A stretch of 45,128 nucleotides of DNA from Sporisorium sorghi (lineage: Eukaryota > Basidiomycota > Ustilaginomycetes > Ustilaginales > Ustilaginaceae). Position numbers and translations under genes: made by a program. The notes under the pieces are model-generated. The model was not told the origin of the DNA. It saw only the letters and a list, made by a program, of their open reading frames with translations, and ran no database searches. The stretch's first letter is position 1. Each line of letters begins with the position of its first letter. This document shows positions 28,720 to 37,687 of this stretch, in pieces. The stretch is from assembly GCA_023212695.1 (NCBI GenBank), contig JALCCG010000176.1, positions 1-45,128 of the forward strand. The letters run 5' to 3'.

Positions 28720-31329
28720 ATGCTCTCCTCAAAGCCCATGGACCCCATCGTCCAACATTCCGCGCAGCCCGACCAAGATCGACAGGGCGCCGACGTTGTG
28801 CATCTAGAGACAAGGACCAACCAGATGACCCTCCGCGAAGATTCCAACGCTCCAGGCTATCTCGCCATCCGCAGCACCAAAGCAGACGATCCCGCGTCCA
28901 TCTCTTCCTCCGACCAACCCACGCCTGTGCAGGACAAGCACGCCTATGTCGTCTCCTCTCCTTCCCAGATGGCCTCGCCCGTGTCGACAGCAGGTGTCGA
29001 TGCCGCCTCAACCATCGTTTCTGGTCCTGTCGACGCCATCGACGGTCCAAGCGTTTCCGCTGCAAGAATCCGCTCCGACAACCTCAAGCAGATGGGCTTG
29101 AGCGAGACTGCGGATCACTCTGGCGTCGCCACACCCATCGGCACCGGCGGTGCAGCTGCTCACCTGCCCTCCAACGACGTCGCCTCCTCAACCGTTTCGC
29201 CCGTCACAAGTGGGTCTCACAACAAGGTCCTCAGCGCCGCCATGACCGGCACTTCCTTCCAGCCTGTTCAAGGCGCCGGTGCCAGTGGCCTTGCTTCTGC
29301 CCGTGGTGTCGACGCTTCCAACAGCGATGTCGCCAGTACTCCGCCTCAGTTCATCTTCCCCAAGCTCGGCTCACGGCGCAACACAGAACGTGGCGGAAGC
29401 AGCGGCGGGCGCAAGCACAACGAGGGCAGCAGCGGCGCAGCCTCGCCTTCCGACAATGACGGCCACTCCAAGAAGAAGAAGGACAAGGAGCATTCTGGCC
29501 ACCACAACCCGCTCACCGACCTGCGCAAGTTCCTGCAGAATCACATCGGGCACCACAACAGCGACTCGCGCAGCGACAGCAGCCGCTCCGGAATCGCAAC
29601 TCCCAAGCGCCACGGCAAAGATTCGCCGCCTCTGGGCGAGGACCACGCCCATTTGGCCAAAAAGTACGGCAAGTGGGGCAAAGTGTTGGGCTCTGGTGCT
29701 GGTGGTACGGTGCGTTTGATCAAGCGTTCCAAGGACCACACCGTGTTCGCCGTCAAGGAGTTTCGCCAGCGCAGACCCGGCGAGAATGAAAAGGAGTACA
29801 TCAAAAAGGTCACCGCAGAATTCTGCATCGGCAGCACGCTGCATCACATCAACATCATCGAGACCATCGACATCATCTCGGACCACGGCCACTACTACGA
29901 GGTCATGGAGTATGCGCCCTACGACTTGTTCAGCGTCGTCATGAGCGGCAAGATGTGCCGTCAAGAGATCTACTGCGTCTTTCGCCAGATCTGCGATGGC
30001 GTCAACTATCTGCATTCCATGGGTCTCGCGCACCGCGACCTGAAGCTCGACAACTGCGTCATGACCACGGGCAATGTGGTCAAGCTGATCGACTTTGGCA
30101 CCGCCACGGTTTTCCACTCGCCAGGCAAGAGCAAGGTGGTCGCCACGGGCGTCGTGGGCTCGGATCCGTACTTGGCGCCCGAGGTGCTGTCGCAGCAGAC
30201 GTATGACCCGAGGCTGACAGACGTGTGGAGCTGCGCCATCATCTTCCTCTGCATGATCCTGCGCCGATTCCCGTGGAAGCTGCCGGACATGAAGACGGAC
30301 GCCAGCTTCCGGCTATTCGTCAATTCGCACCCAGAGCTTTGCAAGGCGCCTGCGTCGGAGCAGCCCGCCAAGAATAGTTCGACCAGCGAGGGCCCCAGCT
30401 GGCAGAGCAGCATGCCCGCATCCAGCGTCATGGCGAGCCGCGTCACGTCGAGCGAGCACGTCTCGGCGCTGCGCAAGAACCTGGGCACGTCGACCATCGA
30501 CCCGGTCACCAGCTCGGATGACGGCAGCGCTGCTCCGCAGATCCGATCGGCGCACGAGGCCGGCTACATGACGCCGCACTCGATCCACTCGAACCCGCAC
30601 TCGCCCTCGCTCAGCGATACGTTTGAAGCCAACAGGATGCTCGGTAGCGAGGACAGCAACAACAATGGCGTGGTCTCGAGCCCTAGCGCTGTGTCGCCTG
30701 TCGTGTCTTCACCCACATCCACGCTCGCCGACAGCGCGGCAGCGGGAGAAGGGGGCAATGGTGCGTTCGACGATGTGCGCCCGCACGCGCACCGCAGCGA
30801 CAGCGTCTCGTCGGCATCTTCGCAGACGACGTTCACCTCGGGTGCGGCGGACAGCATCTTCCGCCTGTTGCCGCGAGAGACGCGCTCGGCGCTGTCGCGC
30901 ATGATGGCGGTGGAGCCGTCGCTGCGATGCACGCTGGGCGACTTGCTTCGTGGACGACGTTTCAGCGATAGCGAGAGCCCGCTGACGCGCACGCCCGTGA
31001 TGTCGAGGAGCAACTCGACCGACATGCTGCGCTCGGCGGTGGAAGGTGCGCATGCGCAGGCTCACCAGCACGAGGGCTCGACGTCGCCGCGCAGTGCGGC
31101 GTTTGATGGGAGCATCAGCCGCGATGCCCATGCAGCGGGGCTGGGCTCGATCGGGCTGTCCGAGTTCGAGGATGACGACGACAAGGGCGACGAGTGGCTG
31201 AAGAACATCCGGACGTGTGCGCACATTTTGAAGGACGGCAAGCCGGGCGAGCAGCCTGACCATCCTCACGTTAAAGTGATGAGCGAGGAGAGCAAGCGCA
31301 AGCATTCGCTGTTCCACCGTAAGGATTGA
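28720..31329 (+). CDS. Ser/Thr protein kinase, HAL4/SAT4 (NPR/HAL) family
   Basis: The 869-residue protein has a disordered Ser/Ala/Gly/His-rich N-terminus (1-310) and then a kinase domain. Its glycine loop is LGSGAGGTV (about 323-331), the ATP lysine is in FAVKEF (K346), the catalytic loop is HRDLKLDN (D440), and the metal motif is DFGTA (D458). [11 protein letters not shown] is the activation-segment end. [14 protein letters not shown] and [13 protein letters not shown] are typical of yeast Hal4/Sat4 and Hal5, which stabilise the Trk potassium transporters and nutrient permeases at the plasma membrane. The C-lobe is interrupted at about 543-709 by a Ser-rich insert before the last helices ([16 protein letters not shown]). 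No intron is needed. The ATG at 28720 is followed closely by another at 28738. It converges on CSL4. Confidence 0.9.
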   Translation: MLSSKPMDPIVQHSAQPDQDRQGADVVHLETRTNQMTLREDSNAPGYLAIRSTKADDPASISSSDQPTPVQDKHAYVVSSPSQMASPVSTAGVDAASTIVSGPVDAIDGPSVSAARIRSDNLKQMGLSETADHSGVATPIGTGGAAAHLPSNDVASSTVSPVTSGSHNKVLSAAMTGTSFQPVQGAGASGLASARGVDASNSDVASTPPQFIFPKLGSRRNTERGGSSGGRKHNEGSSGAASPSDNDGHSKKKKDKEHSGHHNPLTDLRKFLQNHIGHHNSDSRSDSSRSGIATPKRHGKDSPPLGEDHAHLAKKYGKWGKVLGSGAGGTVRLIKRSKDHTVFAVKEFRQRRPGENEKEYIKKVTAEFCIGSTLHHINIIETIDIISDHGHYYEVMEYAPYDLFSVVMSGKMCRQEIYCVFRQICDGVNYLHSMGLAHRDLKLDNCVMTTGNVVKLIDFGTATVFHSPGKSKVVATGVVGSDPYLAPEVLSQQTYDPRLTDVWSCAIIFLCMILRRFPWKLPDMKTDASFRLFVNSHPELCKAPASEQPAKNSSTSEGPSWQSSMPASSVMASRVTSSEHVSALRKNLGTSTIDPVTSSDDGSAAPQIRSAHEAGYMTPHSIHSNPHSPSLSDTFEANRMLGSEDSNNNGVVSSPSAVSPVVSSPTSTLADSAAAGEGGNGAFDDVRPHAHRSDSVSSASSQTTFTSGAADSIFRLLPRETRSALSRMMAVEPSLRCTLGDLLRGRRFSDSESPLTRTPVMSRSNSTDMLRSAVEGAHAQAHQHEGSTSPRSAAFDGSISRDAHAAGLGSIGLSEFEDDDDKGDEWLKNIRTCAHILKDGKPGEQPDHPHVKVMSEESKRKHSLFHRKD

Positions 31330-31527
31330 AGGGAGGAAAGATCATGGAGGATCCGCAATACACATTGCATTGGCCAGACCCTGACGAGAGTGGCAATTTT
31401 TGGTACTTGTACGAGAGAGCTTGACGCTTACGTCTTAGATTGGAAATCATACGAAGACTTTGTTTGGTGATCGCAGCGGGGGTTGTGTTTGAACGTGAGA
31501 TGTAGTGTTACAAAGAGATGAATTGTC

Positions 31528-32343
31528 TTAGATCGAGTCGGGTTTTGCGCATTTCCTATTCTCGACGACGCCCGTGAGCGGGTCGATCATCTGATTCCAG
31601 CTGATGGGCACCATAGGATTGCCGCTGATGCTCCAGCCTGCGCCCCGCACGCCCGCGACCACCGTTGCCCCGTCCTCCTTTTCCTCACTCGTCGCACTAG
31701 CCGACGTCGCGCTCATGGCATAAATCACGCCCAGCGAGTTGCCCGCAGTGGAGAGGTAGTAGCTGCGGGCATCGCCCAGACTGATCACCGTCGCACGTAC
31801 GATATCGCCCGGACGAAAGCAGTCGGCGAGCTTGACCTTGTCCTTCTCCGTAGTGCGCACGTCCTGGGAACGGACGACGCCCTGGAAGTCGACGCCGTCG
31901 CCCTCGCCTGCGGCGTGGTTGCCCAGCCCGCTCTGCACGAACGTCGACGAGGACGAGGATGATGAGCCGCACGGCTGCCCGTCGACGATCAGGATCGACA
32001 GGTACGCTTGGCGCGGCGTGACGCGGGTGACGCGCGCGATGACGGTCGAGTCCGGCCGGGGCACGACGAAGCGGTTCTCCACGCCGCTGATGGAGACCGT
32101 TTCGGTTTTGGAGCTTGCTGGCGATGGTTTGTTGGTGGTGCCAGATGCGAATGCAGATGTTGAGGCGGTAGAGGAAGAGGGCGTGCGAGACTCGTACCCC
32201 ACCAGCGAGGAGAGGATGTAGTCGCCTCTTGCATACGTCCCCGTGCCCAGCTCGAGCTGCGCCTTGGACGAGGAGGAGACAGAGACTGGCTGACCCGGTA
32301 GCAGCAGTCTCCCCGTCGATGATGTTGATGTTGATGCTGCCAT
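31528..32343 (-). CDS. CSL4: RNA exosome cap subunit Csl4 (EXOSC1)
   Basis: Csl4 is one of three S1/KH cap proteins of the nine-subunit RNA exosome, which degrades and trims RNA in nucleus and cytoplasm. The 271-residue protein starts with LLLPGQPVS and GTGTYARGDYILSSLVG, the conserved N-terminal domain, followed by an S1-like domain (VIARVTRVTPRQAYLSILIVDG, FQGVVRSQDVR, FRPGDIVRATVISLGDARSYYLSTA). The C-terminal part (GNPMVPISWNQMIDPLTG...RKCAKP) corresponds to the small metal-binding-like domain. Low-complexity Ser/Thr inserts near residues 55-75 and 135-150 make it longer than human EXOSC1 (195). I chose the ATG at 32343 because the upstream extension has no ATG and is not conserved in type. 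It is divergent from LTV1, 499 bp apart. Confidence 0.94.
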   Translation of the reverse strand: MAASTSTSSTGRLLLPGQPVSVSSSSKAQLELGTGTYARGDYILSSLVGYESRTPSSSTASTSAFASGTTNKPSPASSKTETVSISGVENRFVVPRPDSTVIARVTRVTPRQAYLSILIVDGQPCGSSSSSSSTFVQSGLGNHAAGEGDGVDFQGVVRSQDVRTTEKDKVKLADCFRPGDIVRATVISLGDARSYYLSTAGNSLGVIYAMSATSASATSEEKEDGATVVAGVRGAGWSISGNPMVPISWNQMIDPLTGVVENRKCAKPDSI

Positions 32344-32842
32344 CTTGTCGAAGCGTGTAGATGATGGTTGCTTATGGTGCAGGTGGTGAAGAGAAGGTCC
32401 AAGGGGCAATCTAGAAATGAGGATGTGAGAAGCAAATTTGGCTTACATAATCAAGAATTGTGTGTGGAGAAGGAAAAAGCTAAAAAAATTGAAAATCTGC
32501 ACCATTGTGCGGCTGTAAATTTCACCATCGCCGTGTGCTGCTGCAACTTTTTTTTTTTTTTTTTTTTTTTTTCGACGTTACAAAGGGTTCTCAAAATTTT
32601 CTGGAAGCTTTTGACACCGAATCCACCAACTCTGCCCATCTTGACAAGCTTCTTCGACATCTTCAACGTTCACCGGCACTCAGTACTGGCATAGCTGCCA
32701 ACAGCGAGTCTCAATCACGCACGACAGGGAAAGCGCCGAAGACTCGACTAGGCTCGATAAGCAGACAGTCCGGGAAAGCAACACCACCGCCACCACATCC
32801 ATCTCGAGGGCAACCACTCGGTGCCTATAGCACAGCGCAACC
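32344..32842. promoter_or_regulatory. Shared divergent promoter region of CSL4 and LTV1
   Basis: The 499 bp between the two ATGs contain AAAAAAATTGAAAATC (32482-32496), a 25-nt T run (32548-32572) and AAAATTTTC (32593-32601). The first and third resemble the RRPE-like sequences upstream of NOP7. No CACGTG is present. Both genes act in rRNA processing or ribosome assembly, so shared control is plausible. Confidence 0.45.
32548..32572. repeat. 25-nt T homopolymer
   Basis: An uninterrupted T run near the middle of the CSL4/LTV1 divergent promoter, a position that fits a nucleosome-excluding poly(dA:dT) element. Confidence 0.9.
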
Positions 32843-35035
32843 ATGCCTTCCAAATCCAAAACCAAGAACAAGTCAATATGGCGCTCCGAAAACGCGCAGC
32901 ATTTCCAGCTCGTGCATCGCTCGCAGCGTGATCCGCTCATCAACGACCCAGATGCCGGTGCGCACGTGCTTCTCTCCTACGACCCGGCCAACCAGTCTCG
33001 CGCCAAGGGCAAGACGCGAGCGGAGCTCGAAGCGGATGCGTCCGTCATCCGCGACAAGTACGGCAAGCCCATCCGCAGCAATATCGGCGAGGCGGCCAAC
33101 TACGGCATCTACTTTGACGATACCGAGTACGACTACATGCAGCATCTGCGGCCGATCAACGATGATGAAAACGTCAAAAGGGGTGGGGAGAATGTGGACG
33201 AGACCGTGGATACTATCCTTGTTTCTGCGAGTGGGAGCAAGGGTAAAGGGAAGGGCAAGGACAGCTTTGCGTTGAAAGACGGTTCTGACGAGAGCAAGAA
33301 GCAGCCTGGGCTCAACTTGCCTGCGTCCGTGCTGCCATCGCAAAACGAGATGCCGTTCAGCTTCACCTCGCACCTGGCGATTGAGCCGTCGCTGCAGGGT
33401 TTCCAGCCCGATATGGATCCACACTTGCGTCAGGCGTTGGAGGCGCTCGACGACGAGGCGTTTGTCGACGACGATCTCGACGACGACTTTTTTGGCCAGG
33501 TGGTGCAGGACGGTCAGTGGGACGGGATCGTGCGCGAGGATGACACGTGGCGAGAGCAGGCGCCCGAGGGAGACGAGGCGATCTGGGCCGACCCGGCTGC
33601 ACGCGCGCAGAAGGAGCTCGAGCAGAACGGAGAGGAGAACATGTCGCTCGAAGCACGTGTCGCCTTATTCAAGAAGCAGCAGGAGCAAGCACGCAGCGCC
33701 AAGCCGGCATCCGACGACGGCGCCGAAGACGACGAGGATCGAGACCAGCTCGCGTCCCTACGCGGCGGTTCGAAGGCGGGAACAATGTACACCGTCGGCG
33801 GCTCTGCCATCGGCAAAAAGGGTCGTCCCGGTGCGCTAGCCAGACGGGCAGCCAGCACCAAAGCGCCCTCCATCGGCGGCGGCAGCACCGCGTGGTCCAT
33901 GAGCTCTTCGGCCATGTTCCGCAACAAGGGCCTCTCGGACCTCGACGACCGCTTCGCCCAGCTCGGCAAGAAGTACGGCATCCGCGAAGACTTTGACCCC
34001 TCGCTCGAGTCGCTCGAGGACGAAGAGTTTGTCGACTCGGACGGCGAAGATGCCGGCGAGGAGGTGACGCGCGAAGACTTTGAGGGAATTATGGACGATT
34101 TCCTCGCCAAGTACGAGACCAAGCACGGCAAGCTGCGCGAAGCGCTCGGCGGTGTCGATTCGACGTCGGTCGAGAAGCTGACCATCTTGCGGCAGGCGCT
34201 TGGTAAAGCGCGTATCGAGGGGCGCGAGTGGGCAGGCAAGGAGCAGGACGAGGGCAAAGGCGAAGGGGACTTGGGCGAGTACGAAGACTACGAATCGCCA
34301 GACGAGGAGATCGTCGACCCCATCCCGCGAAGTCACATGCGCGAAAAGTGGGACGTCGAGTCGATCCAAACGACCAAAACAAACCTGGAGAACCACCCTC
34401 GGACAATTTCAGCCAAAGAGAGCGTATTCGGCGGCAGCAACGCCTCGGCCTTCCGCCCCGGCAGCATCGCCGGTGGCGGCAGCCCAGTCAACCGCACCAT
34501 GCTCGGCAACGGCATGGCGCCCAGCATGACCAGCTGCACCAGCCAGCGTCCTTCAGCCTCAGCATTCCTCAACGACGAAGAGAGGCTGCCCAAGATCCGC
34601 ATCAACCCGCGCACGGGTTTCCCGGAGATCGTCGGCTACTCGAAACCGCGCAACAGCGCTAATGGCAAGAAGAAGGCAGCCGCTGCAGAGCTTAATGCAG
34701 ATGACGAAAACGACGGACGCGGTCCTCCCTCCGGCAGCGACTCGGGTTCAGACACCGAAGACGGCCAGGGCTCCGACTACGATTCCGACGCCACGGAGGG
34801 TGGGGAGCTCGCCAGACGTCTTTCGACTATTGCAGTGACCGCAAAGCGCGATAGGAACGAGAGCAAGGAAGACCGCAAGGCGCGAAAAGAAGCGCTCAAG
34901 GCCAACAAGAAGGAGCGCAAGGAACGCAAGATGAAGACCAAGCAGGCGTTTGCCAGCGAGAAGAAGAAGCAGACCAAAGCGGAGAGGGGCAGGAAGGAGA
35001 CCGAGGGTGGTCCGGCGGGCATGCGTCTTTTGTGA
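32843..35035 (+). CDS. LTV1: 40S ribosome assembly factor Ltv1
   Basis: Ltv1 binds pre-40S particles with Enp1 and Rps3, and its release after casein-kinase phosphorylation allows beak formation and 40S maturation. The 730-residue protein opens with SIWRSENAQHFQLVHRSQRDP and the family signature NYGIYFDDTEYDYMQHL (about 92-108). It then has acidic mid-regions (ALDDEAFVDDDLDDDFF; LESLEDEEFVDSDGE; EDFEGIMDDFLAKYET), a KIRINPRTGFPEIVGYS block and a Lys/Arg-rich C-terminal helix. It is clearly longer than yeast (463) or human (475) Ltv1, owing to Gly/Ser/Ala/Glu-rich inserts between conserved blocks. The ATG at 32843 gives the expected MPSKSKTKNKS-type basic start. No intron is needed. It is head-to-head with CSL4. 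Confidence 0.94.
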   Translation: MPSKSKTKNKSIWRSENAQHFQLVHRSQRDPLINDPDAGAHVLLSYDPANQSRAKGKTRAELEADASVIRDKYGKPIRSNIGEAANYGIYFDDTEYDYMQHLRPINDDENVKRGGENVDETVDTILVSASGSKGKGKGKDSFALKDGSDESKKQPGLNLPASVLPSQNEMPFSFTSHLAIEPSLQGFQPDMDPHLRQALEALDDEAFVDDDLDDDFFGQVVQDGQWDGIVREDDTWREQAPEGDEAIWADPAARAQKELEQNGEENMSLEARVALFKKQQEQARSAKPASDDGAEDDEDRDQLASLRGGSKAGTMYTVGGSAIGKKGRPGALARRAASTKAPSIGGGSTAWSMSSSAMFRNKGLSDLDDRFAQLGKKYGIREDFDPSLESLEDEEFVDSDGEDAGEEVTREDFEGIMDDFLAKYETKHGKLREALGGVDSTSVEKLTILRQALGKARIEGREWAGKEQDEGKGEGDLGEYEDYESPDEEIVDPIPRSHMREKWDVESIQTTKTNLENHPRTISAKESVFGGSNASAFRPGSIAGGGSPVNRTMLGNGMAPSMTSCTSQRPSASAFLNDEERLPKIRINPRTGFPEIVGYSKPRNSANGKKKAAAAELNADDENDGRGPPSGSDSGSDTEDGQGSDYDSDATEGGELARRLSTIAVTAKRDRNESKEDRKARKEALKANKKERKERKMKTKQAFASEKKKQTKAERGRKETEGGPAGMRLL

Positions 35036-35481
35036 TTACGTGGTTTGTGTTTGTGCTTTTGCAGGGCGTTACTGCGATCAACGACTACACTGTGCCATTC
35101 GACTCGAGCATCATTGTAATCAAAGGCATCTTGTGCTTTTAACAGCCTGTCGTCGACGACTCAGACAATTTATGACCAGGACCAGCGCTCTGCCTGGGTG
35201 AGCGGGGGGCTACCGACGGCGATGTCGATGTCGATCCTGGCCGCGTTACACTTTTCCTCCTCGTTGCGATCAGGAGCGAAGACCCCTCTGTTTCTCGTCG
35301 CATGTACTACTTAGTTGAATGATAAACGACCTAGTCCCACGCCGTGACCCTTGCGACCGACGTCGTCGCGCGGCTCCTGAGCCAGTCCGACCTCTCCATT
35401 CCCGACCTACTCCAGCTGGTCGTAGCTGCTTGGCGGTACTACGCTCTGTTTGAGGATCTCGCGAGCAATGCAACCAAGTGG
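35036..35481. other. Intergenic region between convergent LTV1 and the Zn2Cys6 gene
   Basis: About 446 bases holding both 3' flanks. A plus-strand hydrophobic open frame enters this region (35344-35622), but it lacks an ATG and is the antisense of the acidic Zn2Cys6 C-terminus. Nothing else is recognisable. Confidence 0.55.
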
Positions 35482-36804
35482 CTACTCTTCGGCGCCGTCG
35501 TTGCCGTTGCTGGGGTTCTCGTCATCGGACTGCTGCTCTTGCTTCACCCCGAAGATCAAGTTGTTGACGGTCTCAACTTCAGCAAACGGAAACTCCAACG
35601 GAAGAGGGATTTCAGGCGTTGAGTCTTGGAGTCCAGCGATTTGTCGAAGCGCGTTAAGGTATTTGATGTCACTTGTGATCTGGGTGTGTACGGCCGCCAT
35701 CTTTGCGGTGATCTCCATCATGTCCACGAGGAGTTTCGCGCAGTAAAGGCGCCCGGCGCGTTTGTTCGAAAAGTTCTCCTCGAACGCTTTGACAGCAGGG
35801 TCGATCGTCCCGGTCTTTCGTTTGCTGTTGACTTGGGCGGCCATTTGGGAGTTTGCGCCCCTTTGCTCCTCCCATGCCTCGCACTCCGCCCGGAGTTCTG
35901 AATCTTTACATTGCAGACCTTCCCTCGGATGAACACTGGGATTGGGAGGATTCCAGGGACTATCCGATCGCGGATTCATCTCTTTCAGGAAGTAGATGTA
36001 CAGCTTACGCTTGAGAGGGCCGGGATCCTGTCTATGGAAGTTCGGAGCTGCAGAAAAGAAACGGATCGTCAGCGGCGATTCGTGCCGGGCGAACCGCATT
36101 GAAGACATACTTTGCTTGTTTCGGTTGCACTTGGCCTTACGCACAACGCACTCCGTGCACTTGACACCCTTGTCGGCGAGCTTGCAGGGCTTATTCTTAC
36201 GGTGACAATGGTAGCACTTGTGAACGGCAGGCGTTCCTGGAGCTTCCATCCGAGCAGGCGGCGAGCTTAAGTCGGAAGACACAGCGGAGGCGGCGTGCTG
36301 AGGGTCATCCTGAGGATCGGATCGCGTTCGGGTGGATTCGCATAGGACAGCCTGCGACGCTCGAGCCGCAGCTGAAGAGTGATGAGAAGACGGAACTGAC
36401 TCGTGGTCACTTTGACCAGAAGTGAAGCGATCCACGGGTTGAGGCGACATGGGTGAAGATGGGGCGCAGTTGCCCTCGCTTGGGTCAAACTGTGCGGCAG
36501 ATCGAGGCAAGCTAGAAAGGAGGGAACTGCGTCGATTCTGGATGGCCGAGTCCGAGACTGATGAAACGACAGAGGTGGCGGGTCGAAAGCTTGAGGAAGG
36601 GGCATCGTGACCCTCACTAGGTGCGGGCTGATCGTCCGTCATCGAAGACTTGGCAGCGTGCGCGAGATCGCCGCTTTCCCACGAGTCCGTAATGGCATCG
36701 TTGTCCCTCTGAGACGATTGCTCCTCACACGTTCTTTGCCGCTGAACGGGATGAAGCGACACCTGAAACGTGGCGTAGCTTGAAGGCCTCTTCCTCAAAG
36801 GCAT
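35482..36804 (-). CDS. Zn(II)2Cys6 fungal transcription regulator; exons 36804-36111 and 36047-35482
   Basis: The spliced protein is 419 residues. Its key feature is a binuclear zinc cluster with spacing CX2CX6CX8CX2CX6C (C197, C200, C207, C216, C219, C226), preceded by a Ser/Pro/Asp-rich disordered region and followed by a region with possible helices (AFEENFSNKRAGRLYCAKLL, MMEITAKMAAVHTQITSDI). The acidic tail could serve as an activation segment. Such clusters bind CGG-type DNA sites in fungi-specific regulators. No fungal_trans middle-homology domain is visible, so targets and family are unknown. An intron with GTATGT, CTGAC and TTCTGCAG lies right after the cluster. It is a multiple of three and stop-free, so the unspliced form also reads through (440 residues). 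The cluster is internal, whereas many such factors carry it near the N-terminus. I chose the ATG at 36804 because the upstream frame has none. Confidence 0.82.
   Translation of the reverse strand: MPLRKRPSSYATFQVSLHPVQRQRTCEEQSSQRDNDAITDSWESGDLAHAAKSSMTDDQPAPSEGHDAPSSSFRPATSVVSSVSDSAIQNRRSSLLSSLPRSAAQFDPSEGNCAPSSPMSPQPVDRFTSGQSDHESVPSSHHSSAAARASQAVLCESTRTRSDPQDDPQHAASAVSSDLSSPPARMEAPGTPAVHKCYHCHRKNKPCKLADKGVKCTECVVRKAKCNRNKQSMSSMRFARHESPLTIRFFSAAPNFHRQDPGPLKRKLYIYFLKEMNPRSDSPWNPPNPSVHPREGLQCKDSELRAECEAWEEQRGANSQMAAQVNSKRKTGTIDPAVKAFEENFSNKRAGRLYCAKLLVDMMEITAKMAAVHTQITSDIKYLNALRQIAGLQDSTPEIPLPLEFPFAEVETVNNLIFGVKQEQQSDDENPSNGNDGAEE
36048..36110 (-). other. 63-nt phase-1 intron, in frame and stop-free, after the Zn2Cys6 cluster
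   Basis: On the minus strand the donor is GTATGT, the branch site CTGAC lies about 20 nt before the acceptor, and the acceptor is TTTTCTGCAG. Splicing converts the join to Thr (ACT) before PNFHRQ. Retention would add 21 residues without a frame change. Confidence 0.75.
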
Positions 36805-37687
36805 TTTGAATGTTGTTGGGATGGTGTGTGTGTGACAAGAACGAAGGGGCAAGTAAAGTGGTGATGTGCGCGGTGGTAAACGCTTCACCTCCAGAGATCA
36901 CACAAGGCTCAGATTTCTCTGCAATCACTTGCAGACGAGCTCAGTCTGTCATCACACTGGCCGCGCACGTCAATCACACACTGGCAGTAGATCACTCTCT
37001 CAGTCGGTGAGAAGTGGGTTGAAGTGGTCAGTCGAAACGGTGCAGTGTTTCGGCCGGAAGCAAGAACAAGGTTACGCTCTGCAGCCCGAACCTTATTCAA
37101 GGTAAGGAGAGGAGAACGGAAAAGGTCATGAGAGGTTCGTATCGGGATGGGCTTCAGACGTGAGATGGAAGCTTCTGACGTGAGAGGAGAACGTGAAAAG
37201 CGCGTCGCTGCTTCTATGAGCTTAGGGTTTGATGTGGTCCGCAGAGGCGCGGAATGGTGTCGATGAATCGACACGAGTCGTCAGTCTTGAAGCAATTACG
37301 GCTAAGCGGGATCTTGTAAAATCTCGAGGCTGTGGTCTTGTGCGTCTTGAGTCTAGTTCGGAAGCGGGAAAGTAGCACGTATCTTGAGTCTATCAACAAA
37401 GTCTTGTGCTTGGAAGCGCGAGTCGGTGCCGGAAGGTCGATCATCTCTTGCCAGATGAGCGCGATGGAGCCAGTCGATCGAACGTTGTACAAATACACCT
37501 CCTCTGTATCTACTGCACTGATAGCCACGTAGGCTTGGCCCGAAGGCTCTAGGGCTTGAGATAGGGTTTGGGTTAGGGTCAGATGAAACGAAACAAGAAA
37601 AGAAAGCGTCAACATCGTCGTCAGTAATATCACAATATCGTACAAGTCTATCCGCACGGTGCTGTTGAAGCACCCAAAGTCAAAAAT
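36805..37687. other. Intergenic region, Zn2Cys6 gene upstream region
   Basis: About 880 bases. A 147-codon minus-strand frame (37214-37657) begins with ATG and a hydrophobic segment but has no recognisable domain, and part of it is encoded by the telomere-like repeats, so I treat it as doubtful. The region also carries telomere-like motifs (separate entry) and repeated GACGTGAGA strings near 37158-37184. Confidence 0.45.
37222..37578. repeat. Scattered telomere-like TTAGGG motifs
   Basis: TTAGGGTTT, the reverse complement of the telobox AAACCCTAA, lies at 37222-37230. TAGGGTTTGGGTTAGGG lies at 37562-37578, with another TAGGG at 37550-37554. Smut telomeres are (TTAGGG)n. The motifs sit about 0.4-0.8 kb upstream of the Zn2Cys6 start codon. 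Confidence 0.7.

Noticed and set aside
32344..32409. Csl4 N-terminal extension beginning at 32409
   Set aside because: The first codon is TTG. The first ATG is at 32343, shortly before the conserved LLLPGQPVS segment.
35344..35622. Plus-strand frame encoding a hydrophobic, membrane-like segment
   Set aside because: It has no ATG start and overlaps the Zn2Cys6 C-terminus in antisense. Antisense reading of Asp/Glu-rich codons naturally gives Leu/Val runs.
37555..37582. Possible telomerase RNA template (minus strand ACCCTAACCC)
   Set aside because: A template-like string alone is weak. From what I recall of Ustilago, telomerase RNA is reported from the 3' part of another mRNA locus, and no conserved telomerase RNA structure could be recognised. 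It is kept only as one option in the telomere-motif finding.
37214..37657. 147-codon minus-strand frame starting with a hydrophobic segment
   Set aside because: No domain is recognisable, part of it is encoded by telomere-like repeats, and no splice or family evidence supports it. It is left as a doubtful frame within the intergenic entry.
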